A stretch of DNA of 51,485 nucleotides from Alteromonadaceae bacterium. GTDB taxonomy: Bacteria > Pseudomonadota > Gammaproteobacteria > Enterobacterales > Alteromonadaceae. Location: contig NZIK01000027.1 in NCBI GenBank assembly GCA_002691625.1, positions 196,417-247,901 on the forward strand, written 5' to 3'. The position numbers and the translations under genes were made by a program. The notes under the pieces were generated by a model. That model was not told where the DNA came from and made no database searches. It worked only from the letters and a program-made list of their open reading frames with translations. Below are positions 17,612 through 26,697 of the stretch, in pieces; position 1 is the first letter of the stretch, and each line of letters begins with the position of its first letter.

Positions 17612-19337
17612 ATGAACCGTTTTATTGTTCCTGTTATTGCCCTCATAGCCGGGGTGGGTATTGGCTACGCGTTATTACCGGCTAACGCCCCCACAGGGTA
17701 AGAATAGCGCCACCGCTCAAAACGAAGGGGAAAAGGACATTCTTTACTGGGTAGCGCCAATGGACAGCAGTTACCGCCGGGATAAGCCCGGTAAATCGCC
17801 TATGGGCATGGATTTGGTACCCGTTTATGCCGGTGAAGCAAGCACCACACCGGGAACGGTGAGTATTTCCCCGCAAATTGTTCAGAGCCTGGGGGTGACC
17901 ACCGCCAAAGCCCAAACTCGCTCTCTATCTGAAGCAGTTGCTGCCAGCGGTATTATAGAAGTCGCCGAAGACAGAATCATTCACGTCCATCCGCGGGTGA
18001 GTGGTTGGGTAGAACGCCTTACCGTCACCACTGATGGTCAGCCGGTCAACCAGGGCGACACCTTATACACCCTGTATTCACCTGAGCTGGTAAATGCCCA
18101 GGAGGAATATTTGCTGGCCCGCAGTCGCAACAATCGCTCACTGATCAACGCTGCCAGAGACAGACTGACTGCCCTGCAATTACCACCTAAGGTTATTCAG
18201 AGTCTGGATAAAACCGGTAACGTACAACAGCAAATCGCCTTTGAGGTGCCACAGAACGGCTACGTCACTAACCTTAATATCCGACCTGGCTTTTATGTTA
18301 CGCCAGGCACCACCATGCTGGCTATCGCCAGTCTGCAGACGGTGTGGATCACCGCCAGCATTCCCCAGCGCTATGCCGACATGCTCAGTACGGAGCAAGA
18401 GCTGAACGTAACGCTACCGGCATTGCCGGGGGAGACGTTTACAGCCCGGGTAGACTTTATTTACCCGGAGCTCGACAGCCAGAGCCGCACGCTGAAAGTG
18501 CGTCTGGTGCTGGATAATCCTGACGGCCGGTTAAAACCCAATATGTTTGCCACCGTATCATTCGATACACCGCGTAACGAAAGCCTGAGTATTCCCCGCT
18601 CAGCACTTATCAGAACTGCCGCCAACGACCGTGTGGTGCTGGCACTGGGCAACGGTGAATTCCGTTCAACGGCCGTGGCGGTGGGTCGCATCACTGCAGA
18701 CTATGCCGAAATCACAGCAGGCCTTGAAGAAGGAGATGAAGTGGTGATGAACGGCTTATTCCTGATTGATTCAGAAAGTGCCGTAGATGCCGACCTGTCG
18801 AGGCTCTCGGGCGAGGAGGATAGCCAGAGTAATGACACTCAATGGGTAACCTTAACTATCGATGCTATTGATAGCGAGGCAGGCACCGTGACCGCCAGCC
18901 ACGGGCCGGTAGCAGCCTGGGACTGGCCAGCCATGACCATGGACTTCGCCATTGGTGAACAGGTCAGCCAGGCAGAGCTCAACAGCGGGATTCGCCTTGA
19001 TGCCGAGCTGAATCGTAATACCGATGGCATGGTAGAGATTATTGCCATTGATACCGGCAGCATTGAATCGAGTGTTCCCTCGGCTACCGTTGATGGCACG
19101 ATTAACAGTATTGATGAGCAAAACCACGCCATGAATATCTCCCGCGGCGCCATTGAAAAGTGGGGACGCGGGCCTGCCACCATGGACTTTACCCTCAGCA
19201 GTCATATTGATACGACAGACTGGCAGCCATAGCAGGCAATCCGCTTTACGTTTGAAATCAGAGACGGCGAGTTTGTTATCACCCATATTGAACCTGCCAT
19301 GGCCATGTCGCATGACATGGACCATGCCGGTCAATAG
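17612..19337 (+). pseudogene. CusB/CzcB-like membrane-fusion protein with two C-terminal CusF-like domains; frameshift and in-frame TAG
   Basis: The gene starts at the ATG at 17612, after GAGGGAG. It encodes a membrane anchor (MNRFIVPVIALIAGVGIGY...) that stops at 17699-17701. Dropping one C from the CCCCC run at 17688-17692 joins it to the long downstream frame. That frame holds a heavy-metal-binding segment (YWVAPMDSSYRRDKPGKSP, MGMDLVPVYA), the membrane-fusion barrel and hairpin domains, and a first CusF-like domain with the metal-site pattern H...WPAMTMDF. A second, degenerate CusF-like domain (GPATMDF) follows. The frame meets TAG at 19230-19232, yet the next 34 codons continue the second domain (AIRFTFEIRDGEFVITHIEP) to a final TAG at 19335-19337. 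Two independent lesions make it a pseudogene as read. Sequence error remains possible. Confidence 0.8.
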
Positions 19338-19349
19338 CAGGAGCCAGTC

Positions 19350-22300
19350 ATGATAGCAATCATCATTAACTGGTCGCTTAACAATCGCGTACTGGTGTTG
19401 CTGGCAGCACTGATGCTCACCGCGGCAGGCATCTGGTCGGTGAAACAAACCCCGGTGGATGCCATTCCGGACTTATCCGATGTGCAGGTGATCATTCAAA
19501 CCAACTACCCCGGGCAAGCGCCCTCTGTGGTAGAGCAGCAGGTCACCTACCCGCTCACGTCAGCCATGTTGTCGGTACCGGGCGCACATACTGTTCGCGG
19601 GTTTTCTTTCTTTGGTGACTCCTATGTGTACATCCTGTTTGATGATGACACCGACATGTACTGGGCCCGCTCCCGGGTACTGGAATACCTTTCCCAGGTA
19701 GCGCCTACCCTGCCAGCCTCGGCAAAGCCCAGGCTCGGCCCGGATGCGACCGGCGTGGGCTGGGTGTATATGTACGCGTTAAGCGATCCGAGCGGACAGC
19801 ATGATATCGATGAACTCACCAGCCTGCAGGACTGGTACCTGAAGTTTGCCCTGCAATCGGTGCCCGGGGTGTCGGAAGTCGCCACGGTAGGTGGTATGAA
19901 AAAGCAGTATCAGATCGTCGCCGACCCTTACAAACTGGACGCCTATAACCTGACGATGGCCCAGCTGGAACAGGCTGTGAGTCAGAACAACCAGGAGGTA
20001 GGCGCCTCGGTGATTGAGATGGCCGAAGCAGAATATATGGTCACGGTCAATGGCTATATTGAAACTCTGGACGATATCAGGCAAATCACCCTGGCCTTAT
20101 CAACCTCCGGCACACCGGTAACACTGGCCGATGTGGCCGATGTTAAAGAGGGGCCAGCGCCGCGGCGCGGCATCGCCGAACTGAATGGCGAAGGCGAAAC
20201 TGTGGGCGGCATTATCGTTATGCGCTATAACGAAAACGCTCAGCAAACTATTGATGGGGTTAAGGCAAAACTGCAGGACTTGCAGGCCGGCCTGCCCGAG
20301 GGCGTAGAGATCACCACGGTTTATGACCGGTCCAACCTGATTGCCAGTGCCATCGATAACCTGTGGGATAAACTGCTTGAAGAACTACTGATAGTGGCGC
20401 TTATCTGCGGCCTGTTTTTACTGCATTTACGCAGCGCGCTGGTGGCTCTGGTGACACTGCCGCTGGGCATACTGGGCGCTTTTTTGCTGATGCACTGGCA
20501 GGGTATCAATGCCAACATTATGTCGCTGGGCGGTATTGCCATTGCCATTGGCGCAATGACCGATGGCGCCATAGTGATGATTGAAAATTTTCACAAACAT
20601 CTGGAAAAGGCGCCGCCAGACGCTAATCGCTGGGAGTTGGTGAGTAAAGCCGCCACCGAAGTGGGCCCGGCACTGTTTTTCAGTTTGCTGATTATCACAG
20701 TGAGCTTCTTGCCGGTATTTATTCTGGAAGCTCAGGAAGGGCGAATGTTTGCGCCCCTGGCTTACACCAAAACGTTTGCCATGGCCGCGGCGGCGGGCCT
20801 GGCCATTACGCTGATCCCGGTACTTATGGGTTACCTGATCCGCGGTAACATTGCGCCAGAGGAACGAAACCCGGTTAATCGCATTGCTCAGGCAGCCTAC
20901 AAGCCGGCATTGAGAGTCGTGCTGCGCTTCCCTAAAGTGACTTTATTAATGGCGATGCTGATCACACTTGCCGGTTTCTACCCGCTATCGAAGCTGGGCA
21001 GCGAATTTATGCCGCCGCTCGACGAAGGCGACCTGATGTATATGCCCACCACCTATGCCGGCGTATCCATTGCTGAGGCCAGGGAGATCCTGCAACAAAC
21101 CGACAAACTGATCCGCACCCTGCCGGAGGTTAAAACCGTATTGGGTAAAGTCGGCCGGGCTGAGACCGCTACTGACCCTGCACCGCTGACGATGATTGAA
21201 ACCTTTATTCAGCTTAAACCCAAATCGCAGTGGCGCGAGGGGCTGACCAGTCAGGATTTACGCGATGAGCTCAATAGCATTGTTGCTTTCCCCGGCCTGA
21301 CTAACGCCTGGGTGATGCCGATCCAAACCCGCATTGACATGCTGGCCACCGGTATTAAAACGCCGCTGGGCATTAAAATCTCTGGCCCGGATGTGAAGCA
21401 AATCGAAGCCATTGGCACCGATATTGAAAAATTGCTGGGCGACCTTGAGGGCACCGAATCGGTCTACGCCGAGCGGGTTGCCGGCGCCCGGTATATTGAT
21501 ATTGATATCGACCGTCTTGCTATCAGCCGGTATGGACTGACAATAGCCCAGGTGCAGCAACTCATCAGCACGGCCGTAGGCGGTAAAACCATTACCACAA
21601 CGGTGGAGGATATTGCCCGCTATTCGGTTAATTTACGTTCCCCCCAGCAATACCGGAACAGTCCGGAAGCGCTGGCAGGCTTACCTGTACTTACACCTGG
21701 CGGGGAGCGCATCACGCTGGGAGATATCACGCATATACGCATTGCCGAAGGCCCGCCTGCCCTTAAGAGCGAAAATGCCCGACTCACAGGCTATGCGTTT
21801 ATTGATGTATCCGGTATTGATATTGAAAGTTACGTTAAACAGGCCAAAGGCGTTCTGGACAAAGCGCTTAACCTTCCCACTGGCTACACGTTACAGTGGG
21901 CTGGTCAGTATGAGTACCTTGAACGGGCCATGCAAAAGCTAACCTTTGTTGTGCCAATGACGCTGGCAGTGATAGTGATCTTACTGTTTATGAGTTTTCG
22001 CCGTCTCAGCGATGTAGTACTGGTACTCGGTACTCTGCCCATGGCACTGATCGGCGGGATCTGGTTGCTCTATGCGCTGGATTACCACCTTTCTGTTGCG
22101 GTTGGCGTTGGTTTTATTGCACTGGCCGGGGTAGCCGTTGAAATAGGTGTCATCATGGTGATTTACCTTAACAGCACCTGCGCTGATATACCCCCTTCCG
22201 CTAACGTGGATATCAGTGCCCGCCTGCGTGAGGCAGTTGAGGAAGGCGCGCTTAAACGCGTGCGTCCGGTATTGATGACTGTACTAACGGTAATGATAGG

Positions 22301-22454
22301 TTTATTGCCGGTCATAAGTGGTACCGGCACGGGCTCAGAGGTAATGAGTCGGATTGCTGCCCCCATGGTGGGCGGCATGGCCAGTGCGCTGGTGCTCTCT
22401 TTACTGGTGGTGCCGGCGGGCTTTTTCCTGATCCAGCGGGCTAAACTCCGCTAG
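19350..22454 (+). CDS. CusA/CzcA-like heavy-metal RND efflux pump
   Basis: This 1034-residue protein is the proton-driven inner-membrane pump of a tripartite Cu/Ag efflux system. It has the RND plan: a first membrane helix, a large periplasmic loop, six helices, a second loop and five or six helices. The proton-relay motif of heavy-metal RND pumps is visible in GAMTDGAIVMIENFHKHLE near residue 400. Substrate-path methionines of the CusA type appear in GSEFMPPLDEGDLMYMPTTY and TRIDMLATGIKTPLGIKISG. NYPGQAPSVVEQQVTYPL near the N-terminus is diagnostic for the family. The ATG at 19350 follows AGGAG. The frame is uninterrupted, so the pump itself looks intact although its CusB partner is broken. 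Confidence 0.93.
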   Translation: MIAIIINWSLNNRVLVLLAALMLTAAGIWSVKQTPVDAIPDLSDVQVIIQTNYPGQAPSVVEQQVTYPLTSAMLSVPGAHTVRGFSFFGDSYVYILFDDDTDMYWARSRVLEYLSQVAPTLPASAKPRLGPDATGVGWVYMYALSDPSGQHDIDELTSLQDWYLKFALQSVPGVSEVATVGGMKKQYQIVADPYKLDAYNLTMAQLEQAVSQNNQEVGASVIEMAEAEYMVTVNGYIETLDDIRQITLALSTSGTPVTLADVADVKEGPAPRRGIAELNGEGETVGGIIVMRYNENAQQTIDGVKAKLQDLQAGLPEGVEITTVYDRSNLIASAIDNLWDKLLEELLIVALICGLFLLHLRSALVALVTLPLGILGAFLLMHWQGINANIMSLGGIAIAIGAMTDGAIVMIENFHKHLEKAPPDANRWELVSKAATEVGPALFFSLLIITVSFLPVFILEAQEGRMFAPLAYTKTFAMAAAAGLAITLIPVLMGYLIRGNIAPEERNPVNRIAQAAYKPALRVVLRFPKVTLLMAMLITLAGFYPLSKLGSEFMPPLDEGDLMYMPTTYAGVSIAEAREILQQTDKLIRTLPEVKTVLGKVGRAETATDPAPLTMIETFIQLKPKSQWREGLTSQDLRDELNSIVAFPGLTNAWVMPIQTRIDMLATGIKTPLGIKISGPDVKQIEAIGTDIEKLLGDLEGTESVYAERVAGARYIDIDIDRLAISRYGLTIAQVQQLISTAVGGKTITTTVEDIARYSVNLRSPQQYRNSPEALAGLPVLTPGGERITLGDITHIRIAEGPPALKSENARLTGYAFIDVSGIDIESYVKQAKGVLDKALNLPTGYTLQWAGQYEYLERAMQKLTFVVPMTLAVIVILLFMSFRRLSDVVLVLGTLPMALIGGIWLLYALDYHLSVAVGVGFIALAGVAVEIGVIMVIYLNSTCADIPPSANVDISARLREAVEEGALKRVRPVLMTVLTVMIGLLPVISGTGTGSEVMSRIAAPMVGGMASALVLSLLVVPAGFFLIQRAKLR

Positions 22455-22493
22455 CCCTGCCAGTGTAAATAACGTAGTGTGGGTTAAGCCCTG

Positions 22494-23528
22494 TCATTTC
22501 GGCAGGGCAAACTCAACAAATCCGCGCAGGGCTCTCGCCATAGGAAAAAACTGCGGGTTAACCTGAGGGATCGCGCAGGTTTCGCTTAAATCGGCGCGAC
22601 TTTTATCAAAGTCCATTTTCTCCAGCAGCAGACGGTTAACCACCAGATCGGCATGGCATAACTGATACTCTTCGTCGATGACATAAAAGGTGTTATCCGC
22701 ATCCACATACGTCAGCAGGTTTTGTACGCCTTCGATGGGCGTGGTCTGGTCGGCCTGAGAGTGTGCCACGAAAACCGGTACCTCCACCCGGGCGCCTTCC
22801 TCAAGGCGTTCGCGGATACTGCGAATAAGCTCCATTAACTCAAGGCCAGCGAAGCTGGCGACTTTGGGATACTTTTGTGGATTGGGTCCGCTGGTCTGAT
22901 AATCACCATCGAGTAACCTGGCCAGTGTCTTTATGCCCCACAGCTTCGACAGTGATTCAACATTACCATTCAGCGCCAGCGCGCCAGAAAATAACAGAAT
23001 GCCCTGCACATTATCGGGATTAGACAGGTAGTAATCCACCGACAACGCGCCGCCGGTAGAAAAGCCGCCTAACACCACTTTATCGGTGGATTGCAAAGCC
23101 AGTTCCACCACTTCTGCCAGATGCGCCTGCCAGCGTTCGGCCAGTTGCTCATCTTCCATATCAGCATCAGCGTCTTTCAGACCATGGCCCGGCAATAGCG
23201 GTGCGATAACAGTATATCCGGAATGATAAAGCTCATCGGCAATCGCTGACACGAAAAAGGGGGAGTCACTGAGCCCGTGGATGAGTACAATAATGGGGCT
23301 GTCTGCTTGCTGAAACAAAATAAATGGTGCATTACCATCGCCTCTCAGCGCCGGTGAACACACTGCATAACGATTCGCCGAAGAACTCAGACACTTTTGC
23401 GTGCTACCTAGCTCCTGCTCGTATAAAGCGGCAAACGACTGATTCAGTGCAAACTGAGATTGCCCTGTCGCCAGCGCAGAAAAACACAATGTAGTGGTCA
23501 GACAGACCAGATGTAACAACGACTTCAC
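22494..23528 (-). CDS. Secreted alpha/beta hydrolase (serine hydrolase, S33/lipase-like)
   Basis: The 344-residue protein has a signal peptide (MKSLLHLVCLTTTLCFSALA, then TGQ) and an alpha/beta-hydrolase fold. IVLIHGLSDSPFF near residue 82 would form the oxyanion hole. GGFSTGGA near 155 holds the nucleophile serine in a G-F-S-T-G elbow. The acid and histidine are probably in VFVAHSQADQTTP and YQLCHADLVV. Similar proteins are annotated as monoacylglycerol-lipase-like or serine aminopeptidases; the substrate is unknown. Translation starts at a GTG (23528) with GGAG 7 bases upstream. It is convergent with cusA, only 39 bases apart, with no clear terminator between them. It follows the M20 peptidase on the same strand by 87 bases. 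Confidence 0.8.
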   Translation of the reverse strand: MKSLLHLVCLTTTLCFSALATGQSQFALNQSFAALYEQELGSTQKCLSSSANRYAVCSPALRGDGNAPFILFQQADSPIIVLIHGLSDSPFFVSAIADELYHSGYTVIAPLLPGHGLKDADADMEDEQLAERWQAHLAEVVELALQSTDKVVLGGFSTGGALSVDYYLSNPDNVQGILLFSGALALNGNVESLSKLWGIKTLARLLDGDYQTSGPNPQKYPKVASFAGLELMELIRSIRERLEEGARVEVPVFVAHSQADQTTPIEGVQNLLTYVDADNTFYVIDEEYQLCHADLVVNRLLLEKMDFDKSRADLSETCAIPQVNPQFFPMARALRGFVEFALPK

Positions 23529-23615
23529 TGGTTGACTCCATTAAAAGCAGCAAGGGCGCCTACTATGGCGGCCTTGCCAGTGAATTGCAATCATTGGCAG
23601 GAAAACAATAGCGGG

Positions 23616-24920
23616 TTACCGTTCACTCAGACGTGACATCAAAATAGCCGCGCGTTTCGCCTGCGCAGGCAAGGCACTGACCAGCGCCGTTTCATGTACG
23701 GTGTGACCGCCTGAGCCACTCATGCCCAAACCATCCAGGGCCATTTCCACATACTCTGAGGTAAAGGAGACATCCGCGGCGCCGGCATTAAGCGGATTGA
23801 CTGCGGTTACGCTGCCCTGCCCTAGATCCTGACTGACTTTGCTGTAAATACCCAACAACTCGTGATTACCCGGCTTTGGCGATAAAGGCGGGTAGCCCTC
23901 CCCAAACTCAATGACGGCGCTGGTTTTAGGCAGACTCTGTTTTACGATGGCCTGCATTTTATGCTGAACCCGAATTAACTGATCCTGCGAAACAGCGCGG
24001 ATATCCCCGGTAACAATGGCATGTTCGGCAACCACATTGTTTTTGCCAAAGGTGCTGCCGTTGTTGTTAAGTTTATCGTGGGTAACCTCTGTCCCCCCCA
24101 TTATTCTGCCAGGATTAAATGTAAGTAATTGTTCACTTCGGAGTTTATCGTAAAAGCTGGTTAAGATACGCGAGGCCTCATAAATCGCGCCAGCGCCCAC
24201 GGTGGGTTTAAATACCTGGGAAGAATGCGCCGGCGTGCCTTTAACCGTTAACACCCAGTCTACCGACCCACGACGTGAAACATTAGCGGTGGCCGGATTA
24301 CCATCACCATTTTCAAAGCCCAGTGAAATATCGGCCCATTTGGCGCCGTCGATTAAGGCTTTCTTAGACAAGGCTAACGGCCGACCACTGAGCTCTTCAT
24401 CGCCGGTCATTACCACCATAATATTCATCGATGATAACTTACCGGCCGCGTGCAGTGCTCGCAGCGCTTCGAGCATAATAATGTTGCCGCCTTTCATATC
24501 GGCAACGCCCGGACCTTTAATCTGCTTGTCTTCCACCCGGGTAAAGGTTTGAAACGGACTGCCCGGCTCGAACACCGTATCGAGGTGGCCAATCAGCAGC
24601 ATTTTGGGGCCCTTGCCGCCTTCAATTCTGGCAATCAGATGGCCGGCCCGGTTGAATGCGGCTCCATCCTCAAACCAAACGTCAAAGCCCAGCGCCTCAA
24701 ATTCCGGCATCAGTTGGTCTGCCACCTTTCTGACGCCGGAAAAGTTCATGGTGCCGCTGTTGATATTGACGCTTTTTTCCAGCAGGCTCATCGCCGCCTC
24801 TTTACGGCCATCAATATAATCGGCCATCTGCTGCTCATCGCCGGATAGCGCTGCGCTGGTTGTCAGCGAGAACAACAGACTGGTAGCGCAGCTTAGTGTT
24901 TTCAGAAAAGAAGGTTTCAA
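23616..24920 (-). CDS. Secreted M20 zinc metallopeptidase (carboxypeptidase G2-like)
   Basis: The 434-residue protein carries a signal peptide (about residues 1-24, ending TSAALS) and the M20 di-zinc pattern. This comprises GHLDTVFEPG near residue 113, GPGVADMKGG near 138 with the bridging aspartate, TGDEELSG near 172 with the catalytic glutamate pair, AGAADVSF near 380, and GSGGHTVHE near 405. The central dimerisation domain begins at SRRGSVDWVLTVKG. Carboxypeptidase G2-type members cleave C-terminal glutamate from peptides or folates; the exact substrate is unknown. The start is TTG at 24920 with AGAGG 8 bases upstream; no ATG fits the signal peptide. A divergent 179-base region separates it from the gene at 25100. 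Confidence 0.85.
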   Translation of the reverse strand: MKPSFLKTLSCATSLLFSLTTSAALSGDEQQMADYIDGRKEAAMSLLEKSVNINSGTMNFSGVRKVADQLMPEFEALGFDVWFEDGAAFNRAGHLIARIEGGKGPKMLLIGHLDTVFEPGSPFQTFTRVEDKQIKGPGVADMKGGNIIMLEALRALHAAGKLSSMNIMVVMTGDEELSGRPLALSKKALIDGAKWADISLGFENGDGNPATANVSRRGSVDWVLTVKGTPAHSSQVFKPTVGAGAIYEASRILTSFYDKLRSEQLLTFNPGRIMGGTEVTHDKLNNNGSTFGKNNVVAEHAIVTGDIRAVSQDQLIRVQHKMQAIVKQSLPKTSAVIEFGEGYPPLSPKPGNHELLGIYSKVSQDLGQGSVTAVNPLNAGAADVSFTSEYVEMALDGLGMSGSGGHTVHETALVSALPAQAKRAAILMSRLSER

Positions 24921-25099
24921 AGTGTTTGCCTCTGAATTGTTGTGTTTTTTCTACTATGGCAAAAACAATTAGCGATAACGAGAGGAATCACGATAAAAGA
25001 CCAGTAAAAACAGATTGCAGGTAAGCTTTTGACTTCAGGACCAGAATCGCCATACTGAGACTATTAAAAAACATAGTCCACGCCTGTTAAGGATTACTC

Positions 25100-25441
25100 A
25101 TGTCAAAGAAAGTGTATTGTAGCGCCCAGTTTTTACCCAAACCCGGCAAAGAAAAAGCCCTGTTCAAAGTACTCCAGAGCCTCGAGCCCAACACGCTGAG
25201 AGAGGATGGCTGTATTCAGTATATCGTTACCCGTCATATCACCAGCCCGTTCGCCGAAGGCAACAGCTTTCCCATTGCGTTTAATGAAATCTGGGCCGAT
25301 ATGGCCAGCTTTGAAGCTCACTGTCAGCGTCAGGAAATCAGCGATTTCTTTGCGACTTATTGTCAGGCCGAAGACGGCCTGGCAGAAGACTGGAACGTGT
25401 GTATTTATACCGATGAGCCTGAGGACTTCGACGCCCCGTAG
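25100..25441 (+). CDS. Antibiotic biosynthesis monooxygenase (ABM/YgiN)-fold protein
   Basis: The 113-residue protein fits the dimeric ferredoxin-like ABM family: VYCSAQFLPKPGKEKALFKVL (strand-helix), EPNTLREDGCIQYIV, then NEIWADMASFEAHCQRQEISDFF. The E. coli relative YgiN acts on quinols, while others degrade or modify small aromatic compounds. Nothing here fixes the substrate. The start at 25100 follows AAGGA by 6 bases. It is a single-gene unit closed by a strong bidirectional terminator shared with the convergent peroxiredoxin-glutaredoxin gene, so a redox role is possible but unproven. Confidence 0.75.
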   Translation: MSKKVYCSAQFLPKPGKEKALFKVLQSLEPNTLREDGCIQYIVTRHITSPFAEGNSFPIAFNEIWADMASFEAHCQRQEISDFFATYCQAEDGLAEDWNVCIYTDEPEDFDAP

Positions 25442-25461
25442 CTGTAATCAAATTCAGCAAC

Positions 25462-25490
25462 AAAAAACTCGCCAAGCGGCGAGTTTTTTT
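25462..25490. terminator. Bidirectional terminator between the ABM-fold gene and the peroxiredoxin gene
   Basis: ACTCGCC (25467-25473) pairs with GGCGAGT (25478-25484) around AAGC. Six A residues (25462-25467) precede the stem and seven T residues end at 25490, so it serves both convergent genes. Confidence 0.93.
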
Positions 25491-25507
25491 ATCAGATTAC
25501 TACGACA

Positions 25508-26254
25508 CTATTCGGCAAAATAGGCTTCCAGATCGTCGCTGCCGCCAATATGCTTACCACCAATAAATACCTGTGGCACAGTGTCGCGACCGCTGATGGC
25601 TTTTAATGTCGTCAGCGTAGCGCCCTGTCCCATGACGATTTCTTCGTACTTGAAACCTTTGTGCTGCAACAGCGCCTTCGCTTTAGCGCAGTACGGGCAG
25701 CCTGGTTTAGTAATAATTGAAACCGGCTCCAGTTTTACCGCATTAGGCGCAATGTAGGACAGCATGGTATCTGCGTCTGATACCTCAAACGGGTCGCCCG
25801 GTTTGTTCGGTTCAATAAACATTTTTTCCACTACACCGTCTTTTACCAGCATCGAGTAACGCCAGCTTCGCTTGCCAAAGCCTAAATCGGCTTTGTCTAC
25901 CAGCATGCCCATGCCGTCGGTGAATTCACCGTTACCGTCTGGTACCAGCGACACATTGTCTGATTCCTGATCCGCTGCCCAGGCGTTCATTACAAAGGTG
26001 TCATTCACTGAAATACAAACGATTTCATCCACACCATGGTCTTTGAAGGTGTCGGCCAGCTCGTTATACCGTGGCAGGTGAGTCGACGAACAAGTTGGCG
26101 TAAAAGCGCCTGGCAGGGAGAAAACCACTACGGTTTTGCCGGCGAAAATATCGTCGGTAGTGCGATTAATCCACTGCTCACCTTCCCGAATGGCAAAGGT
26201 CACATCAGGTACTTTTTTTCCTTCAAAAGAAGGTTTATCAATGGGGTGTGTCAT
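25508..26254 (-). CDS. Peroxiredoxin-glutaredoxin hybrid (Prx5/Grx)
   Basis: The 248-residue fusion reduces peroxides with glutathione. Residues 1-165 are a Prx5-type peroxiredoxin with peroxidatic cysteine in [16 protein letters not shown] (near residue 55) and the [10 protein letters not shown] strand. Residues 175-248 are a glutaredoxin with active site CPYC ([15 protein letters not shown]) and the glutathione-binding [18 protein letters not shown]. The arrangement matches the hybrid Prx5 proteins described in Haemophilus and Vibrio. It shares a terminator with the convergent ABM-fold gene. Its promoter lies in the 443-base divergent region shared with the riboswitch at 26514; I could not see a clear OxyR site. 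Confidence 0.94.
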   Translation of the reverse strand: MTHPIDKPSFEGKKVPDVTFAIREGEQWINRTTDDIFAGKTVVVFSLPGAFTPTCSSTHLPRYNELADTFKDHGVDEIVCISVNDTFVMNAWAADQESDNVSLVPDGNGEFTDGMGMLVDKADLGFGKRSWRYSMLVKDGVVEKMFIEPNKPGDPFEVSDADTMLSYIAPNAVKLEPVSIITKPGCPYCAKAKALLQHKGFKYEEIVMGQGATLTTLKAISGRDTVPQVFIGGKHIGGSDDLEAYFAE

Positions 26255-26513
26255 TACATTCTCCTTAACAGTTTCGATAAGTATAACCCTAACCGTGCAG
26301 AGAACCAGCGGTAAATACCAATCATTCCAATCACAATTAACGATTAAAGATAAAACTCTTAAACGTAAATAAAAATAACTCTTACCAGCTAGGGTATACG
26401 CATCAATCCCTTAATATAAATTGCAATGCCCGCCGTGAATGGATGCCGACATCCCGATAATCTATTATTTGTACAGGAATTAACGGGTGCTATGAGAGCA
26501 TTCCCGCAGTACA

Positions 26514-26602
26514 TGAAAAAGGCAAAACACTTCGAAAGGGTGTGACGCAAAACCTCCGGTCTACGTCGAAAGATAAGATAGCGGGGTTACCGAACACTGT
26601 GA
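26514..26602 (+). ncRNA. Cyclic di-GMP-I riboswitch (GEMM) aptamer
   Basis: The stretch shows the GEMM-I core in order. AGGCAAA stands at the 5' side (from 26520). A stem CACTTCGAAAGGGTG follows, capped by a C-GAAA-G tetraloop (26528-26542). Next come the invariant GACGCAAA (26544-26551), then CCTCCGG, the receptor helix with GTCGAAAGAT, and the closing GCGGGGTTACCG (26581-26592). The same blocks, in the same order, define the Vibrio Vc2 aptamer. It lies 96 bases upstream of the ParA-like gene on the same strand. A small hairpin (CGGGTGCT with AGCA/CCCG, 26484-26506) precedes it. Ligand specificity (c-di-GMP rather than cGAMP) depends on one position I did not assign. Confidence 0.92.
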
Positions 26603-26663
26603 AGTGGCGTGGCTTGCTTCCCCCGGCAGGCCAGCGATACTGACAGTCCGTTCACTTTTTTAT
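26599..26663 (+). terminator. Terminator-like expression platform of the riboswitch
   Basis: An outer stem GTGAA (26599-26603) pairs with TTCAC (26651-26655), which runs directly into six T residues. An inner stem GGCTTGC (26611-26617) pairs with GCAGGCC (26626-26632) with one G-U pair. The 5' arm starts in the 3' flank of the aptamer, so ligand binding could shift this fold. The direction (on or off switch) cannot be told by eye. Confidence 0.6.
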
Positions 26664-26697
26664 TACGTAATTGCGATTACTTAATGAGGATTGAACA

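Noticed and set aside
17661-19232. CusB as an intact 523-residue protein starting at TTG 17661
   Set aside because: It would lack the anchor that is plainly encoded from 17612 in another frame, and would lose the last 34 codons of the second CusF-like domain.
22455-22516. Terminator between cusA and the convergent hydrolase gene
   Set aside because: GCCCTG/CAGGGC can pair around a 9-base loop, but there is no T-tract on either side and the stem enters coding sequence.
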